Assembly: GCF_900108245.1 (NCBI RefSeq)
Contig: NZ_FNUY01000019.1
Coordinates: 1 to 64,000, forward strand
Reading direction: 5' to 3'
From: Allobosea lathyri
GTDB lineage: Bacteria > Pseudomonadota > Alphaproteobacteria > Rhizobiales > Beijerinckiaceae
Length of the DNA stretch: 64,000 nt
The position numbers and the translations under genes are program-made. Of the stretch, positions 7,973-17,266 are shown piece by piece. Under the pieces are notes generated by a model, which ran no database searches, was not told the DNA's origin, and worked only from the letters and a program-made list of their open reading frames with translations. Every line of letters begins with the position of its first letter. The stretch's first letter is position 1.

Positions 7973-8782
7973 ATGATCCGCACCATCCTTGCTTTGACAT
8001 TTGCCGCGACCATGATCGCAGGAGCCGGCGCGCAGCCGGCAAAGACTGCGCCGGCCGTCGCGCAGCCCGGCAAGCTCAGCTATGCCGTCGCCGGTTCCTT
8101 CGCACCGTTCGCGTTCGTGCGAAACGGAACGCTCGTGGGCTTCGATGTGGAGATGGGCGACGAGCTCGCCAAGCAGCTCGAGCTCCAGCCCAACCCGCTC
8201 AACATCGAATTCAAGGGAGTCATTCCCGCCCTGCTCGGCGGGCGGGTCGACATGATCAACGCCGCAATGTTCATCACCGAGGAGCGCGCCAAGCAGGTCG
8301 AGTTCGTTCCCTACCTGCGCGTGGGCACGGAAGTGGTCGTTACGAAAACCAATCCGTCCAAGATCACGGGCCGCGACGACAGCCTGTGCGGGAAGCGGAT
8401 CGCGGTCACATTGGGCGGCATCCAGGAAACCTATGCCCGAGCCGACGATGCCCGCTGCAAGGCTGCAGGCAAGGACTCCATCACCGTGATGACGCTGCCG
8501 ACGGCCCAGGACTCGCTCCTGACGGTCCGGCAGGGCCGGGCCGATGCGCTGTTCGACTCCACGCCCGGCGCGATCAAGGCGACGACTGAGCTTCCCGATG
8601 TCTTCATGACCGTGGGCACCACGTTCGAGGCCAAGACCCGGCTCGGCTATGCGGTCAGAAAGAATGATCCCCAGATGAAGGCGGCGATCGAGCAGGCCCT
8701 GGCGGCGATCGTGAAATCGGGCCGCTACCGCGAAATCATGCAGAAATGGGCGCTTCCAGCGACCATGTCGATCTTCGATTGA
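7973..8782 (+). CDS. ABC transporter substrate-binding protein, amino-acid type (family 3)
   Basis: A 269-residue periplasmic binding protein with a signal peptide (residues 1-20, cleavage near GAGA-QPA) and the SBP_bac_3 fold: KLSYAVAGSFAPFAF, GTLVGFDVEMGDELAKQL, VDMINAAMFITEERAKQVEF and a C-terminal KSGRYREIMQKWALP. It captures a polar amino acid or similar small ligand for the permease and ATPase that follow. It lies 18 bases ahead of the permease gene. Two cysteines (in SLCGKR and DARCKAA) match a disulfide seen in some family members. Ligand cannot be predicted; the amidase and RidA context suggests an amino acid or amide. Confidence 0.85.
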   Translation: MIRTILALTFAATMIAGAGAQPAKTAPAVAQPGKLSYAVAGSFAPFAFVRNGTLVGFDVEMGDELAKQLELQPNPLNIEFKGVIPALLGGRVDMINAAMFITEERAKQVEFVPYLRVGTEVVVTKTNPSKITGRDDSLCGKRIAVTLGGIQETYARADDARCKAAGKDSITVMTLPTAQDSLLTVRQGRADALFDSTPGAIKATTELPDVFMTVGTTFEAKTRLGYAVRKNDPQMKAAIEQALAAIVKSGRYREIMQKWALPATMSIFD

Positions 8783-8800
8783 GGAGGGCGGTCGACTCCC

Positions 8801-9535
8801 ATGAACATTTCATTCGATCTGGTCCTACAGTACCTGACCTCCCCCGCCTTCCTGCGCGGCGCGGGAATGACCTTGCTGCTCACAGGCTGCGCTCTGGTCG
8901 GGGGCATCGTGATCGGGCTCGGGCTAGCCCTGTTACAGGATGCACGTGCGGCGGCCCTTCGGAGCGTCGCGGTGGCCTATGTCTGGCTCTTCCGCGGCAC
9001 ACCCGTCCTGTTTCAGATCATCTTCATCTTCAACGTTCTGCCGGCTGTCGGCGTTACCCTGTCGGGCTTCACCAGCGCCGTCGTCGCACTCTCGCTGAAC
9101 GAGGGCGCCTATATGGCAGAGATCGTTCGCTCAGGCCTGAGGGCTGTGCGGCAGGGTCAACGCTCGGCCGGTCTTGCGCTCGGCATGAAAAACGCGCAGT
9201 TGATGCGTTTCGTCGTTATCCCCCAGGCCCTCAGGGTTGTGCTGCCTTCGCTTGGCAATCAGGCCATCGGCATGCTGAAGCTGACGGCGCTCGTTTCCGT
9301 CATCGCGGTGGAGGAGTTGCTGCTCGTCGCCAATCAGACGGCAAGCGCGGACTTTCGCTACCTCGAGGCGCTGATCGCGGCCGGCTTCTATTATCTGGCC
9401 ATCACCACGGTCTTCATGTTCGGCCAGTCCTGGATCGAGCGCCGCCTCTCCACCAGCCGCCAGGCGCGCGACAAGCGCATTTCCCTCACGCAGCGCCTGC
9501 TGGGTGCCACGTCCAGCGCGGGAGCGATCAGATGA
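8801..9535 (+). CDS. ABC transporter permease, polar amino acid type (HisM family)
   Basis: A 244-residue inner-membrane protein with about five hydrophobic segments and the EAA loop EGAYMAEIVRSGLRAVRQGQ, which contacts the ATPase, followed by AGLALGMKNAQLMRFVVIPQ. Only one permease gene is present, so the channel is probably a homodimer. Its stop overlaps the next start (ATGA), showing translational coupling to the ATPase. Confidence 0.88.
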   Translation: MNISFDLVLQYLTSPAFLRGAGMTLLLTGCALVGGIVIGLGLALLQDARAAALRSVAVAYVWLFRGTPVLFQIIFIFNVLPAVGVTLSGFTSAVVALSLNEGAYMAEIVRSGLRAVRQGQRSAGLALGMKNAQLMRFVVIPQALRVVLPSLGNQAIGMLKLTALVSVIAVEELLLVANQTASADFRYLEALIAAGFYYLAITTVFMFGQSWIERRLSTSRQARDKRISLTQRLLGATSSAGAIR

Positions 9536-10290
9536 ACGCCATGTCCGAGACTGCCGAGCCGCTCGTCATGACGATGAGCGGCATCAACAAATCCTTCGGC
9601 GACTTTCACGTCCTCAAGGACTGCGCTTTGGACGTTCCCGCCGGCTCCACAGTGGTCATTGCGGGCCCTTCTGGCTCGGGGAAATCGACTCTGCTCCGCT
9701 GCGTGAACCTGCTGGAATTCGTCGACAGGGGATCGATTATCTTCGAGGGGCAGGAGGTGGCCCGCGAACGCAAGCGGGCCTTCGCGATAAGGCGAAAAAT
9801 GGGAATGGTCTTCCAGAGCTTCGAGCTCTTCCCGCATCTGACGGTGCTGGAGAACATCACCCTCGGGCCGCAACACATACTCGGTGTCGATGCCAAGACC
9901 GCCCGTGACGAGGCGCTGGCGCTTCTGGAACGGGTCAAGATCCCGGCGAAGGCCGAGGACTATCCCGAAAGCCTGTCCGGCGGCCAGCAACAGCGCGTCG
10001 CGATCGCGCGTGCCTTGGCGATGAAGCCGCGGCTGATGCTCTACGACGAACCGACCTCGGCGCTCGACCCGGAAATGATCAAGGAGGTGATCGACGTGAT
10101 GGCGGAGCTCAGCGAAGCCGGCATGACCAGCATCGTGGTGACCCATGAGATGGGCTTCGCCAGGCGGGCAGCGGATCGCATCGTCTTCATGGAGGACGGC
10201 GTCATCGTCGAAGATGCGCCGACGGACGTCTTCTTCTCCTCCTCGGCCAACCCCAGGACACGGTCCTTCTTGGAGCAGCTCGTTCATTGA
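9532..10290 (+). CDS. ABC transporter ATP-binding protein, polar amino acid type (GlnQ/HisP)
   Basis: A 252-residue ATPase with Walker A GPSGSGKST, Q-loop MVFQSFELFPH, signature LSGGQQQRVAIARALA, Walker B LMLYDEPTSALD and switch His in VVTHEMGF. It powers the preceding single permease. The ATG at 9532 overlaps the permease stop. Last gene of the run: 104 bases of featureless sequence follow before the IS481 element at 10399. Confidence 0.92.
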   Translation: MNAMSETAEPLVMTMSGINKSFGDFHVLKDCALDVPAGSTVVIAGPSGSGKSTLLRCVNLLEFVDRGSIIFEGQEVARERKRAFAIRRKMGMVFQSFELFPHLTVLENITLGPQHILGVDAKTARDEALALLERVKIPAKAEDYPESLSGGQQQRVAIARALAMKPRLMLYDEPTSALDPEMIKEVIDVMAELSEAGMTSIVVTHEMGFARRAADRIVFMEDGVIVEDAPTDVFFSSSANPRTRSFLEQLVH

Positions 10291-10393
10291 AGTCGACGAT
10301 ATCCGGGGCGACCGCTGCACCGGTCCAGGCGGACGGTCGGCCTATGTAGATGTGATGTTGGCACGGCGCCGTAATCAAAGTGCCTTTCAATCA

Positions 10394-11358
10394 CTAGGTG
10401 TTTAGTCCCGGCATTTGGTGGATTGGATCGAGATTGAATCGCCCTGGCTCGATTGTCCATCGTTTGCAGATGAACTCGTAGGGCGTGAGGCCCTTGAGCG
10501 TCTTGAGCCGCCGACCGAAGTTGTAGGCTGAGACGAAGTCATCGAGGTGGCGTTCGAGCTGCGCGTGGCTGTCGTAGTGGTATCTTTTGACGGTCGCGTC
10601 CTTGATCGTGCGGTTCATCCGTTCGACCTGGCCGTTGGTCCGGGGTGGTTGATTTTGGTGAACCTGTGCTCGATGCCGTTCTCGCGGCAGCGCATCGCGA
10701 ACATGTGCGTGATGTAGCGGGCGGTGGGGCCGTTGGCGTAGCGCGGTGGGAAGCGGAATTGGATGCCGTTGTCGGTCAGGATCGTGTGGATCTTGTAGGG
10801 AACGGCCGCGATCAGGGCGACGAGGAAGCTTGAGGCCGTGACCCTGCTGGCGGTTTCGACCAGTTGTACGAAGGCGAATTTGCTCGTCCGGTCGATCGCG
10901 ACGAACAAATAGAGCTTTCCTTCGGCGGTCTGTACTTCGGCGATGTCGATGTGGAAAAAACCGATCGGATAGGACTTGAACCGCTTCTTCGGCTCCTTGT
11001 CCCCCTCGATCTCCGGTAGCCGGCTGATCCCGTGCCGCTGCAGGCAGCGATGCAGCGACGAACGGCTCAGGACCGGAATCGTGGCCTGGAGCGCGTAGAG
11101 GCAATCGTCCAAAGGCAGCAGGGTATGTCGCCGAAAGGCGACGATGACCGCTTCGTCCTCGGCTGACAGGACCGTCGAAGCCGGCTCCCTCGGTCCCGTC
11201 GGCCGATCGGCCACAGAGGTCCGCTTCTTCCACTTCGCGACCGTCTTCTGGTTGATGCCGTAACGCTTCGCCAGAGACCTCAGGCTCGCTTGACTATGTT
11301 GTATCGCTCGACGGACCGCCTCCGTCGTTGTGGCGCTCCCGTGCAGAACCTGGCCCAT
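10394..11358 (-). pseudogene. IS481-family transposase, disrupted by a 1-base frameshift
   Basis: From the ATG at 11358 (AAGGAGG just upstream) the frame gives an N-terminal HTH (SLRSLAKRYGINQKTVAKWK) and the integrase core with the first Asp in FFHIDIAEVQ and the second in ILTDNGIQF. It then breaks near 10640 at KINHPGPT, where the family reads HPWTNGQVERMNRT; the downstream frame supplies exactly TNGQVERMNRT, which holds the catalytic Glu, and runs to the stop at 10394. A single missing base explains the break. DDE residues are thus split between frames and the protein should be inactive. The stop codon lies just outside the inverted repeat, so the host flank provides it. Confidence 0.85.
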
Positions 11359-11414
11359 AGTGCCTCCTTCCATTCAATGGAAAAGATCGCACCATCAAAC
11401 TCCGGGATCAAACA
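10399..11414 (-). mobile_element. IS481-family insertion sequence (about 1016 bp), transposase frameshifted
   Basis: The ends are imperfect inverted repeats: the left edge begins TGTTTAGTCCCGGCATTTG at 10399, and the right edge, read on the minus strand from 11414, begins TGTTTGATCCCGGAGTTTG. The two agree at most of the first 22 positions. Flanking bases (left ...CACTAGG, right TTGCCGCTG...) show no target duplication. The single gene inside is an IS481-type transposase interrupted by a frameshift. Confidence 0.85.
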
Positions 11415-11499
11415 TTGCCGCTGCTGCGTGAAGAGGAAACGCTCCCTCAGGCGCTTCCGGCACCGCTCTGAGCGGCGCCGGCAAACCGCACCGAGCTGG

Positions 11500-12792
11500 C
11501 TACACCGCCTTGGCGACCGGCTGCCAGGCCTCGGAAAGAGCGAGGTTTCCGCGCAGGGTGGACGTGGCATAGTCCTGCCGGAAGGCCTTTCGCTCCTGCA
11601 GGATCGGAATGACCTTATCGACGAATTCGTCGAAGCCGCCGGGCGTGAGATGGGGCGCGAAGACGAAACCGTCCGCCGCATCCGCCTGAACATAGCAATC
11701 GATCTCCTCGGCGACTTGGGCCGGGGTCCCGACGAACTGCTTGCGCCCGGTCACCTTGATGATGAGCTCGCGGATGCTGAGCTTCTCGCGCTCGGCCAGT
11801 TCGCGCCAGGCACGCGCGGTTTCCAGGCGGTTGTCGTAGCGGGCGGCACGCCCTTGGGCGAGCTGCTCAACGGCGACATCGGGATCGACCTTCGGCAGTG
11901 GGCCGTCCGGGTCGTAGGCCGTGAGATCGCGATTCCAGACCTGTTCAAGAAAGACGATGGCGTTCTTCGGACTGACCTGTTGCAGGCGGACGGCCTTCTG
12001 CTTTTCTAGCGCGTCTTCCAGCGTCTCGCCCAGGATGAAATTGGCCCCCGGGAGGATTTTCAGGGCATCGCGGCTGCGCCCGTATTTCGCGAGCCGCTGC
12101 TTCACGTCGGCGTAGAAGGTCTGCCCTTCCTCGAGGCTTCCATGGCGTGAATAGATGAGGTCGGCATGGCCAGCGGCGAGCTCCCTGCCGTCATCGGAAT
12201 CCCCGGCTTGCGCGATGACCGGAGCGCCTTGCGGCAGTGGGCCAGAGCCAGCGCGGCCCGCAATATCAAAATGAGACGAGCTGGCGTAGAAATCGCCGCC
12301 CCGCCAGATCGACCGCGCGGTTTCCAGGAAGTCCCGTGCACGCTCATAGCGCTCGCGGAACGGCAGATAGTCGCCGCGGCGGAAATTCGCTCCGGTGAAA
12401 GCCCCCGGCGAGGTGACGACGTTCCAACCGGCCCGCCCGCCGGACAGAATATCGAGCGTCGCGAGCTGGCGCGCCAGCGGATATGGCTCGTTGAATGTCG
12501 TGGTCAGCGTTCCGATAAGCCCGACATGCTGGGTGATAGAGGCCAATGCAGTGAGGATGGCCAGCGTGTTCGGGCGACCGACGACATCAAGCTCATGGAA
12601 GCGCCCCTTCTGCTCTCGGACCCTCAGGCCTTCAGCCAGGAAGACGAAGTCGAACTTGCCGCGCTCGACGGTCTCGGCGAAGTGCCGGAACGAGGAGAAT
12701 TCAATCTGGCTGCCGGCGGCTGGATCGCTCCACACCGTGAAATTGTTAACGCCCGGAAACTGCGCCCCGAGGATGATCTGCTTCTTTGACAT
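11500..12792 (-). CDS. LLM-class flavin-dependent monooxygenase, NtaA/SnaA/DszA type
   Basis: A 430-residue luciferase-like monooxygenase of the NtaA/SnaA/DszA/DmoA group, which uses reduced FMN and oxygen to attack C-S or C-N bonds. Typical elements: LGAQFPGVNNFTVW, FAETVERGKFDFVFLAEGL, LTTTFNEPYPLARQLATLD, LSGGRAGWNVVTSP, VIAQAGDSDDGRELAA and the C-terminal FVGTPAQVAEEID. It requires a separate flavin reductase, for which the gene at 24502 is the obvious candidate. It starts 15 bases after the neighbouring LLM gene ends, so the two are probably one minus-strand operon with the acetyltransferase. Substrate likely an organosulfur compound given the neighbours. Confidence 0.85.
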   Translation of the reverse strand: MSKKQIILGAQFPGVNNFTVWSDPAAGSQIEFSSFRHFAETVERGKFDFVFLAEGLRVREQKGRFHELDVVGRPNTLAILTALASITQHVGLIGTLTTTFNEPYPLARQLATLDILSGGRAGWNVVTSPGAFTGANFRRGDYLPFRERYERARDFLETARSIWRGGDFYASSSHFDIAGRAGSGPLPQGAPVIAQAGDSDDGRELAAGHADLIYSRHGSLEEGQTFYADVKQRLAKYGRSRDALKILPGANFILGETLEDALEKQKAVRLQQVSPKNAIVFLEQVWNRDLTAYDPDGPLPKVDPDVAVEQLAQGRAARYDNRLETARAWRELAEREKLSIRELIIKVTGRKQFVGTPAQVAEEIDCYVQADAADGFVFAPHLTPGGFDEFVDKVIPILQERKAFRQDYATSTLRGNLALSEAWQPVAKAV

Positions 12793-12807
12793 GATATTCC
12801 TCCGAGC

Positions 12808-13803
12808 TCAGGCGGCCGCAGCGTAGCGATTGCGGACGGCAGGCAGGCCGAGGCGGCTGCGCAGATTTCCGCCCAAGGGCGGACCGATCAGGACGTCCGC
12901 GCGTAGAAAGGGTACCAGTGTGTCGATGACATGAGCGATCTGTCGATGCGGGGCAGGCAATATCAGACGGACGCCGTGGGCTCCTTGAGCCGCAGAGGTC
13001 CTGACGGCGGCGACCAGCTCCGTGGCGTCCGCTCGATTGGGCCTGATGTGCAGATCGGCAATGACCTTCGGCCCCGTGCCTGGGCCATTGCTTTGAAGCG
13101 TCGCCACCATTCCGGCGAGGTCCCCCTCCACCGGCACGAAGACCACGTCAGCAGCGCGCGCGAGCGCCAGATCCGCTTCCACTGCCCAGCTAACGGCGAC
13201 GACCGGTTGGCCCTGGGGAGGTCTGGGCGTGATCGACGGCCCCAGCACGCGGAAATCGGCGCTCAGGAAGTCGATATAGTGAAGCTTCTCGCCATCGACA
13301 TAGCGTTGGCTCGCGACGTCGCGGATGATCGCATCATCCTCCCAACTGTCCCAGAGCCGCCTCACCACGTCGACCGCAGCAAGCGCGTCGCGGTCGAGAG
13401 ACGGCTGATCGACCGCCGGAAAGCCGTTCAGCGCTCCGATCGCGCGGCCGGCCTCGACGCTCTGCTGCTGGTCGAGGCGCTGGGCCAGGAGGCCTGCCCT
13501 ACCCTCGCTCACATAGTCCAGGGTGGCGATCGCGGTCGAGACATGGAAGGGCTCAACGAAGTTGAGGGGCGCGCCAGCGATGATGCCGATGTTGCGGCTG
13601 CGCGGCGCGAGCCAATTGGCCAGAAGGATCGCGTCGAGCCCGTCCTGGCCGGGATCGGCAAAGCGATCTTCCAAGGTCAGGAATTCGGCCGCGCCATCGA
13701 GCTGGTCGACCAGGCCGCTCCAGAAGCCGCGCCAGTCGGGATCGTCCCCATGGGCACCGGCGTGGAGTCCAAAGCCCAGCAAGAAGGTGGATTTCTGTGT
13801 CAT
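12808..13803 (-). CDS. LLM-class flavin-dependent oxidoreductase
   Basis: A 331-residue luciferase-like protein with the family pattern FLTLEDRFAD, NIGIIAGAPLNFVEPFHVSTA, ATLDYVSEGRAGLLAQRL and a phosphate-binding-type segment near QPVVAVSWAVEADLALARAAD. It is shorter than NtaA/DszA proteins and belongs to a different LLM branch. Expected to need reduced FMN. It lies between the acetyltransferase (24 bases upstream) and the NtaA-type gene (15 bases downstream), all on the minus strand, so probably acts in the same pathway. Confidence 0.75.
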   Translation of the reverse strand: MTQKSTFLLGFGLHAGAHGDDPDWRGFWSGLVDQLDGAAEFLTLEDRFADPGQDGLDAILLANWLAPRSRNIGIIAGAPLNFVEPFHVSTAIATLDYVSEGRAGLLAQRLDQQQSVEAGRAIGALNGFPAVDQPSLDRDALAAVDVVRRLWDSWEDDAIIRDVASQRYVDGEKLHYIDFLSADFRVLGPSITPRPPQGQPVVAVSWAVEADLALARAADVVFVPVEGDLAGMVATLQSNGPGTGPKVIADLHIRPNRADATELVAAVRTSAAQGAHGVRLILPAPHRQIAHVIDTLVPFLRADVLIGPPLGGNLRSRLGLPAVRNRYAAAA

Positions 13804-13827
13804 CGTTCGATCCGATCGCGTAGGTGC

Positions 13828-14454
13828 TCAGGCCGCTGAAGCCAGATAGATCGCCAGCCGTGCGGATACCTTCGCCTCCTGATCGGCCTTGATCGCGGCG
13901 ACGCGCTTCGTCGCGTCCTCCAGTGACGCAGCGGGCGAGTACACGGGATATGTGCCGGCCTGCCCCGCCTTTGCGCCGATATGTTTCTCGAAAGGCAGGG
14001 AGCGGTAGAGGGTGGGATCGACGGCGGCATCGAAGAGCGGCCGATAACCAAGGGTGATGTACAAAGCCGAGGCTTCGGGCTGCCGATAGCCGGTGGTCAG
14101 ATACGCCCGCGTATAGCCAAGCTCGGCCGCCGCCTCTTCCAGGGCGAGGACAATTTGTCGCGCAAGCCCTTGCCGGCGCAGGTCCGGGCGCGTCCAGATG
14201 CGCTTCAGCTCTGCCGTCTCCTCGTCGTGGCTCATGAACGCCCCGCCCGCGATCGTCACCCCGTCGCGCTGCAAGAGCAGAAAGACGCCGAGCGGCGGCG
14301 CAAACGCCTCGGCCGGGTAGCGCAATATCTCGGAACGAGCCCCGCCGGGACGGCTCGCCGCGCCGTAGCGCCCATCATACTCCGAGATCAGCCCCTCAAG
14401 GAGCGGCTCCGCCACCGGGTCGAGAGGCGAAGACCGCACAAAGACATCAGCCAT
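13828..14454 (-). CDS. GNAT-family N-acetyltransferase
   Basis: A 208-residue protein with the acetyl-CoA binding motif RRQGLARQIVLALEEAA at about residues 95-115 and the closing ASALYITLGYRPL motif of GNAT enzymes. A C-terminal extension of about 50 residues (TYPVYSPAASLEDA onward) is not part of the core fold. It is the first gene of the minus-strand unit that includes two LLM monooxygenases, and is divergent from the MsnO8-type gene at 14568. GNAT genes occur in other sulfur-starvation clusters, where they may acetylate an amino product; substrate unknown. Confidence 0.8.
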   Translation of the reverse strand: MADVFVRSSPLDPVAEPLLEGLISEYDGRYGAASRPGGARSEILRYPAEAFAPPLGVFLLLQRDGVTIAGGAFMSHDEETAELKRIWTRPDLRRQGLARQIVLALEEAAAELGYTRAYLTTGYRQPEASALYITLGYRPLFDAAVDPTLYRSLPFEKHIGAKAGQAGTYPVYSPAASLEDATKRVAAIKADQEAKVSARLAIYLASAA

Positions 14455-14510
14455 AGCATTCTCCGAAATTGCGGCGGCTTAGCTCGCTTGCTGCCACTTG
14501 ATCAAACATC

Positions 14511-14536
14511 CTATTAATTCTATAGACTATTAGAAC
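14511..14536. promoter_or_regulatory. candidate Rrf2 operator between divergent acetyltransferase and LLM genes
   Basis: The core ATTCTATAGACTATTAG lies in a 113-base divergent intergenic region. It matches the sequence downstream of the rrf2 gene at 24438-24463 (core ATTTTATAGACAATAAA) at about 20 of 26 positions across the whole block, although the surrounding DNA is unrelated. A weaker form occurs upstream of rrf2 at 23933-23951. Assignment to Rrf2 is inferred. Confidence 0.5.
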
Positions 14537-14567
14537 AACATCGTCTGTCAATGCCTGGCGAGGCCAA

Positions 14568-15572
14568 ATGCCCTATCGACTGAGCTTCCTCGACAAGAGC
14601 CCCCTTCAGGCTAATGAGGCCGCCGCCGACGCTCTCGCGCGGACGCTCTCGCTGGCCAAAGCGGCTGAAGAGCTCGGTTTCGCGCGGTTCTGGGTGGCTG
14701 AGCACCACAACTCGGCAAAGCTGGCGAGCTCGTCGCCGGAGGTGCTGATCAGCTTCCTGCTGGCACACACCCGCCGCATCAGAGTCGGCTCCGGCGGCGT
14801 GATGCTCCAGCACTACAGCGCCTACAAGGTCGCCGAGAACTTCAACCTGCTTGCAGCGCTGGCGCCGGGGCGCGTGGATATCGGTATCGGCAAGGCACCG
14901 GGCGGGATGCCGCTGTCGACCGATGCGCTGCAGGGAGCCTACGATACGGCCCGCAAGCCGAGCTTCGACATGCAGCTCGTGGAGCTTGACCGCTTCCTGC
15001 GCGAGCACCATGACGGCAGCGACGCCGGCAATCAGCTCGCAGCCTTCCCGGCGCCAGCGCAGCCCCCCGACCGCTTTCTGCTCGGCGCCAGCGTCGAGAG
15101 CGCGCGGCTCGCAGCCGGCCTCGGCTGGGGCTTCGTCTATCCTGGCCATATCCATGGCGACGAGGCCGCCATCGGTGAAGCCCTGTCGGCCTATCGTGCT
15201 GCCGGCGGCACGTCGGCGCTGCTCGCCGTGGGGGTGGTTACCGCAGAGACTGAGGACCTAGCACGAACTCTCGCGCCCGATGCACGTCGCTTCCGCGTCG
15301 ATATCGAGAACGGCCAGGGCGTCAACGTCTCCAGCCATGAGCAGGCCGTTGAATACGTCAGGCAGACGGGCTCGCGCGAATACCGCATCGAAGAGCGCAG
15401 CTCGCTGCTCCTGCGTGGCGTGCCGGCACGGATCCACGCCGAGCTGCAGCGGCTGCACCGGGCCCTCGGCATCGACGAGTTCATCGTCGACTGCCCCGTC
15501 AGCGAAGGCGCATGGCGCCTGAAGACGATCCAGCTTCTCGCGGCCGCGGCCCGCGCCTCCCTCGCCGCCTGA
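14568..15572 (+). CDS. LLM-class flavin-dependent oxidoreductase, MsnO8 type
   Basis: A 334-residue luciferase-like oxidoreductase of the MsnO8 branch, shown by SLAKAAEELGFARFWVAEHH, the substrate-side GSGGVMLQHYSAYKVAENF, and LAPGRVDIGIGKAPGG. It should use reduced flavin from a partner reductase. It heads the plus-strand operon that continues with two peptide-type binding proteins 23 bases later, and faces the acetyltransferase gene across a short promoter region containing a candidate Rrf2 site. The context suggests desulfonation or oxidation of an imported sulfur compound. Substrate unknown. Confidence 0.82.
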   Translation: MPYRLSFLDKSPLQANEAAADALARTLSLAKAAEELGFARFWVAEHHNSAKLASSSPEVLISFLLAHTRRIRVGSGGVMLQHYSAYKVAENFNLLAALAPGRVDIGIGKAPGGMPLSTDALQGAYDTARKPSFDMQLVELDRFLREHHDGSDAGNQLAAFPAPAQPPDRFLLGASVESARLAAGLGWGFVYPGHIHGDEAAIGEALSAYRAAGGTSALLAVGVVTAETEDLARTLAPDARRFRVDIENGQGVNVSSHEQAVEYVRQTGSREYRIEERSSLLLRGVPARIHAELQRLHRALGIDEFIVDCPVSEGAWRLKTIQLLAAAARASLAA

Positions 15573-15595
15573 ACCAGCCAGAAGGGTTCGACATC

Positions 15596-17224
15596 ATGAT
15601 CACACGAAGGACACTCCTTGGCGGAGCGGGAGCAATGGCACTGGCGGCGGCAGCACCGGTCCGGGTCGGCGCGCAGACGAAGACCGCGCCGGTAAAAGGC
15701 GGCGCCCTGACCTGGGGCGTGGAGACCGAACCCAACACCCTCAACCCTCATCTCAACGGCCAGGCAAAGGCCAAGCTCATCCTACGCAACGCCTATGAGA
15801 CGCTGCTCGCCCGCACGCCCGATGGCGGCTACGTGCCCTGGCTGGCAAAGGACTACGCGATCTCGGAAGACGGCAGGACCTACACCTTCACGCTCAGGGA
15901 CGACGTGACGTTCCACGACGGCGAGAAGCTGGATGCCGCCGCCGTCGCCCTGAACTTCGCCAAATTGAAGGAACCGACCTATTCTGGCAGCATCAGCGCC
16001 GGCCACGTATCCCATGTCACCGAAGCCATCGCCGTCGATGCCCGCACGCTCGTCCTGAGGCTCAGCCGGGTCTACGCCCCCTTCCTCGACGGCGCGGCGG
16101 GGATCGAGATCCTGTCGCCGAAATCCTTTGCCTCGGCGCAGCTCAAGGCCGGCGGGCCGGAGATCGCCGGAACAGGCCCCTTCAGGATCGAGCGCTACGT
16201 GAAGGGACAGGAGATCCGTTTCGTCAGGAACCCCGCCTACAACTGGGCGCCGGCCAATGCCGGGCATCAGGGGCCTGCCTATCTTGACAACGTCACCTAC
16301 CGGTTCCTGCCCGAAGCCGCGGTGCGGACAGGAGCCCTGTCCTCGGGCCAAGTCGACGTGATCGAGGGCATATCCGGCAACGACGCCGGGCTGTTCAAGG
16401 ACAACCCCGAATTCACTTATCAAAGCGCGCTCAATACCGGCACGCCCTACACGCTCTACCTGAACGTGGCCCAGGGACCGAGCGAGGATGTGCGCGTCCG
16501 GCAGGCCGTCCTCGCCGCCGTCGATGTCGAGCGGGTCATCCGCTCCGTCTATCGCGGCGAACGGCAGCGCGCCTGGGGCATCCTCACCCCGGCCGACACC
16601 GACTTCTACGACCGCAGCATCGAAGGCAGCTATGGCTTCGACCCGAAGCGCGCGAACCAGTTGCTTGACGAGGCCGGCTGGAACAGCCGCGATGCGGAGG
16701 GCTTCCGCACGAAGAACGGCAAGCGCCTGACGATCGAGATCGTCCAGTCGCAGGCGACGTTGCGCGACCAGCGCGACATCCTGCTTCAGGCCGTGCAGGC
16801 CCAGGCACGGCAGAATGCCGGGCTCGACCTGGTGCTGCGATACGTCGACGCCGGCACCTACACGACCCGGCAGAACGATGGTCAGTACGGCATCATCCCG
16901 AACTCGACCACGACGCAGGAAAACGGCGTAACCATCTATTTCCACTACCTGCCCCGCGATAAGGGCGGCTCGATCAACTACAGCCGCACCGAAGCCCCCG
17001 AGATATCGGCATGGCTGGACGAGGCTGCCTCGACGCTCGACGCGAAGAAGCGCTTCGAAATCTACGGCCGGCTCCAGCGATTCACCCTGCTGGAACAGGC
17101 CTACGGCCTGCCGCTCTATGTGCCCGACGATCAGATCGCGGCTTCCGCGCGGGTCAAGGGCGTCGGCTTCCGGCCGTTCAAGCGCCTTCCCGAAAACGCC
17201 TATGACATTTGGCTGCAGAGCTGA
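15596..17224 (+). CDS. ABC transporter substrate-binding protein, family 5 (first of tandem pair)
   Basis: A 542-residue SBP_bac_5 protein. The N-terminus MITRRTLLGGAGAMALAAA carries a twin-arginine-like signal, so export may be by Tat. The mature part shows GGALTWGVETEPNTLNPHL and YTFTLRDDVTFHDGEKLDAAAV, which are standard for dipeptide/nickel/oligopeptide binding proteins. It is closely similar to the next gene, by eye roughly 70 percent identical over most of its length, so the pair arose by tandem duplication. It serves the DppB/DppC/DppDF-type genes downstream. The ligand may be a sulfonate, sulfate ester or thioether rather than a peptide, given the LLM genes around it. Confidence 0.88.
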   Translation: MITRRTLLGGAGAMALAAAAPVRVGAQTKTAPVKGGALTWGVETEPNTLNPHLNGQAKAKLILRNAYETLLARTPDGGYVPWLAKDYAISEDGRTYTFTLRDDVTFHDGEKLDAAAVALNFAKLKEPTYSGSISAGHVSHVTEAIAVDARTLVLRLSRVYAPFLDGAAGIEILSPKSFASAQLKAGGPEIAGTGPFRIERYVKGQEIRFVRNPAYNWAPANAGHQGPAYLDNVTYRFLPEAAVRTGALSSGQVDVIEGISGNDAGLFKDNPEFTYQSALNTGTPYTLYLNVAQGPSEDVRVRQAVLAAVDVERVIRSVYRGERQRAWGILTPADTDFYDRSIEGSYGFDPKRANQLLDEAGWNSRDAEGFRTKNGKRLTIEIVQSQATLRDQRDILLQAVQAQARQNAGLDLVLRYVDAGTYTTRQNDGQYGIIPNSTTTQENGVTIYFHYLPRDKGGSINYSRTEAPEISAWLDEAASTLDAKKRFEIYGRLQRFTLLEQAYGLPLYVPDDQIAASARVKGVGFRPFKRLPENAYDIWLQS

Positions 17225-17266
17225 GCCCGCAGCCCGTCAATCAACTCACACGGAGACCTATCGCAC

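Noticed and set aside
10615..10660. Programmed frameshifting in the IS481 transposase
   Set aside because: IS481 elements normally carry one continuous transposase frame, and no slippery heptamer is seen at the break; a lost base is the simpler reading.
15782..16945. A 387-codon open reading on the minus strand
   Set aside because: Antisense to the first family 5 binding protein; a similar shadow occurs opposite its paralogue.
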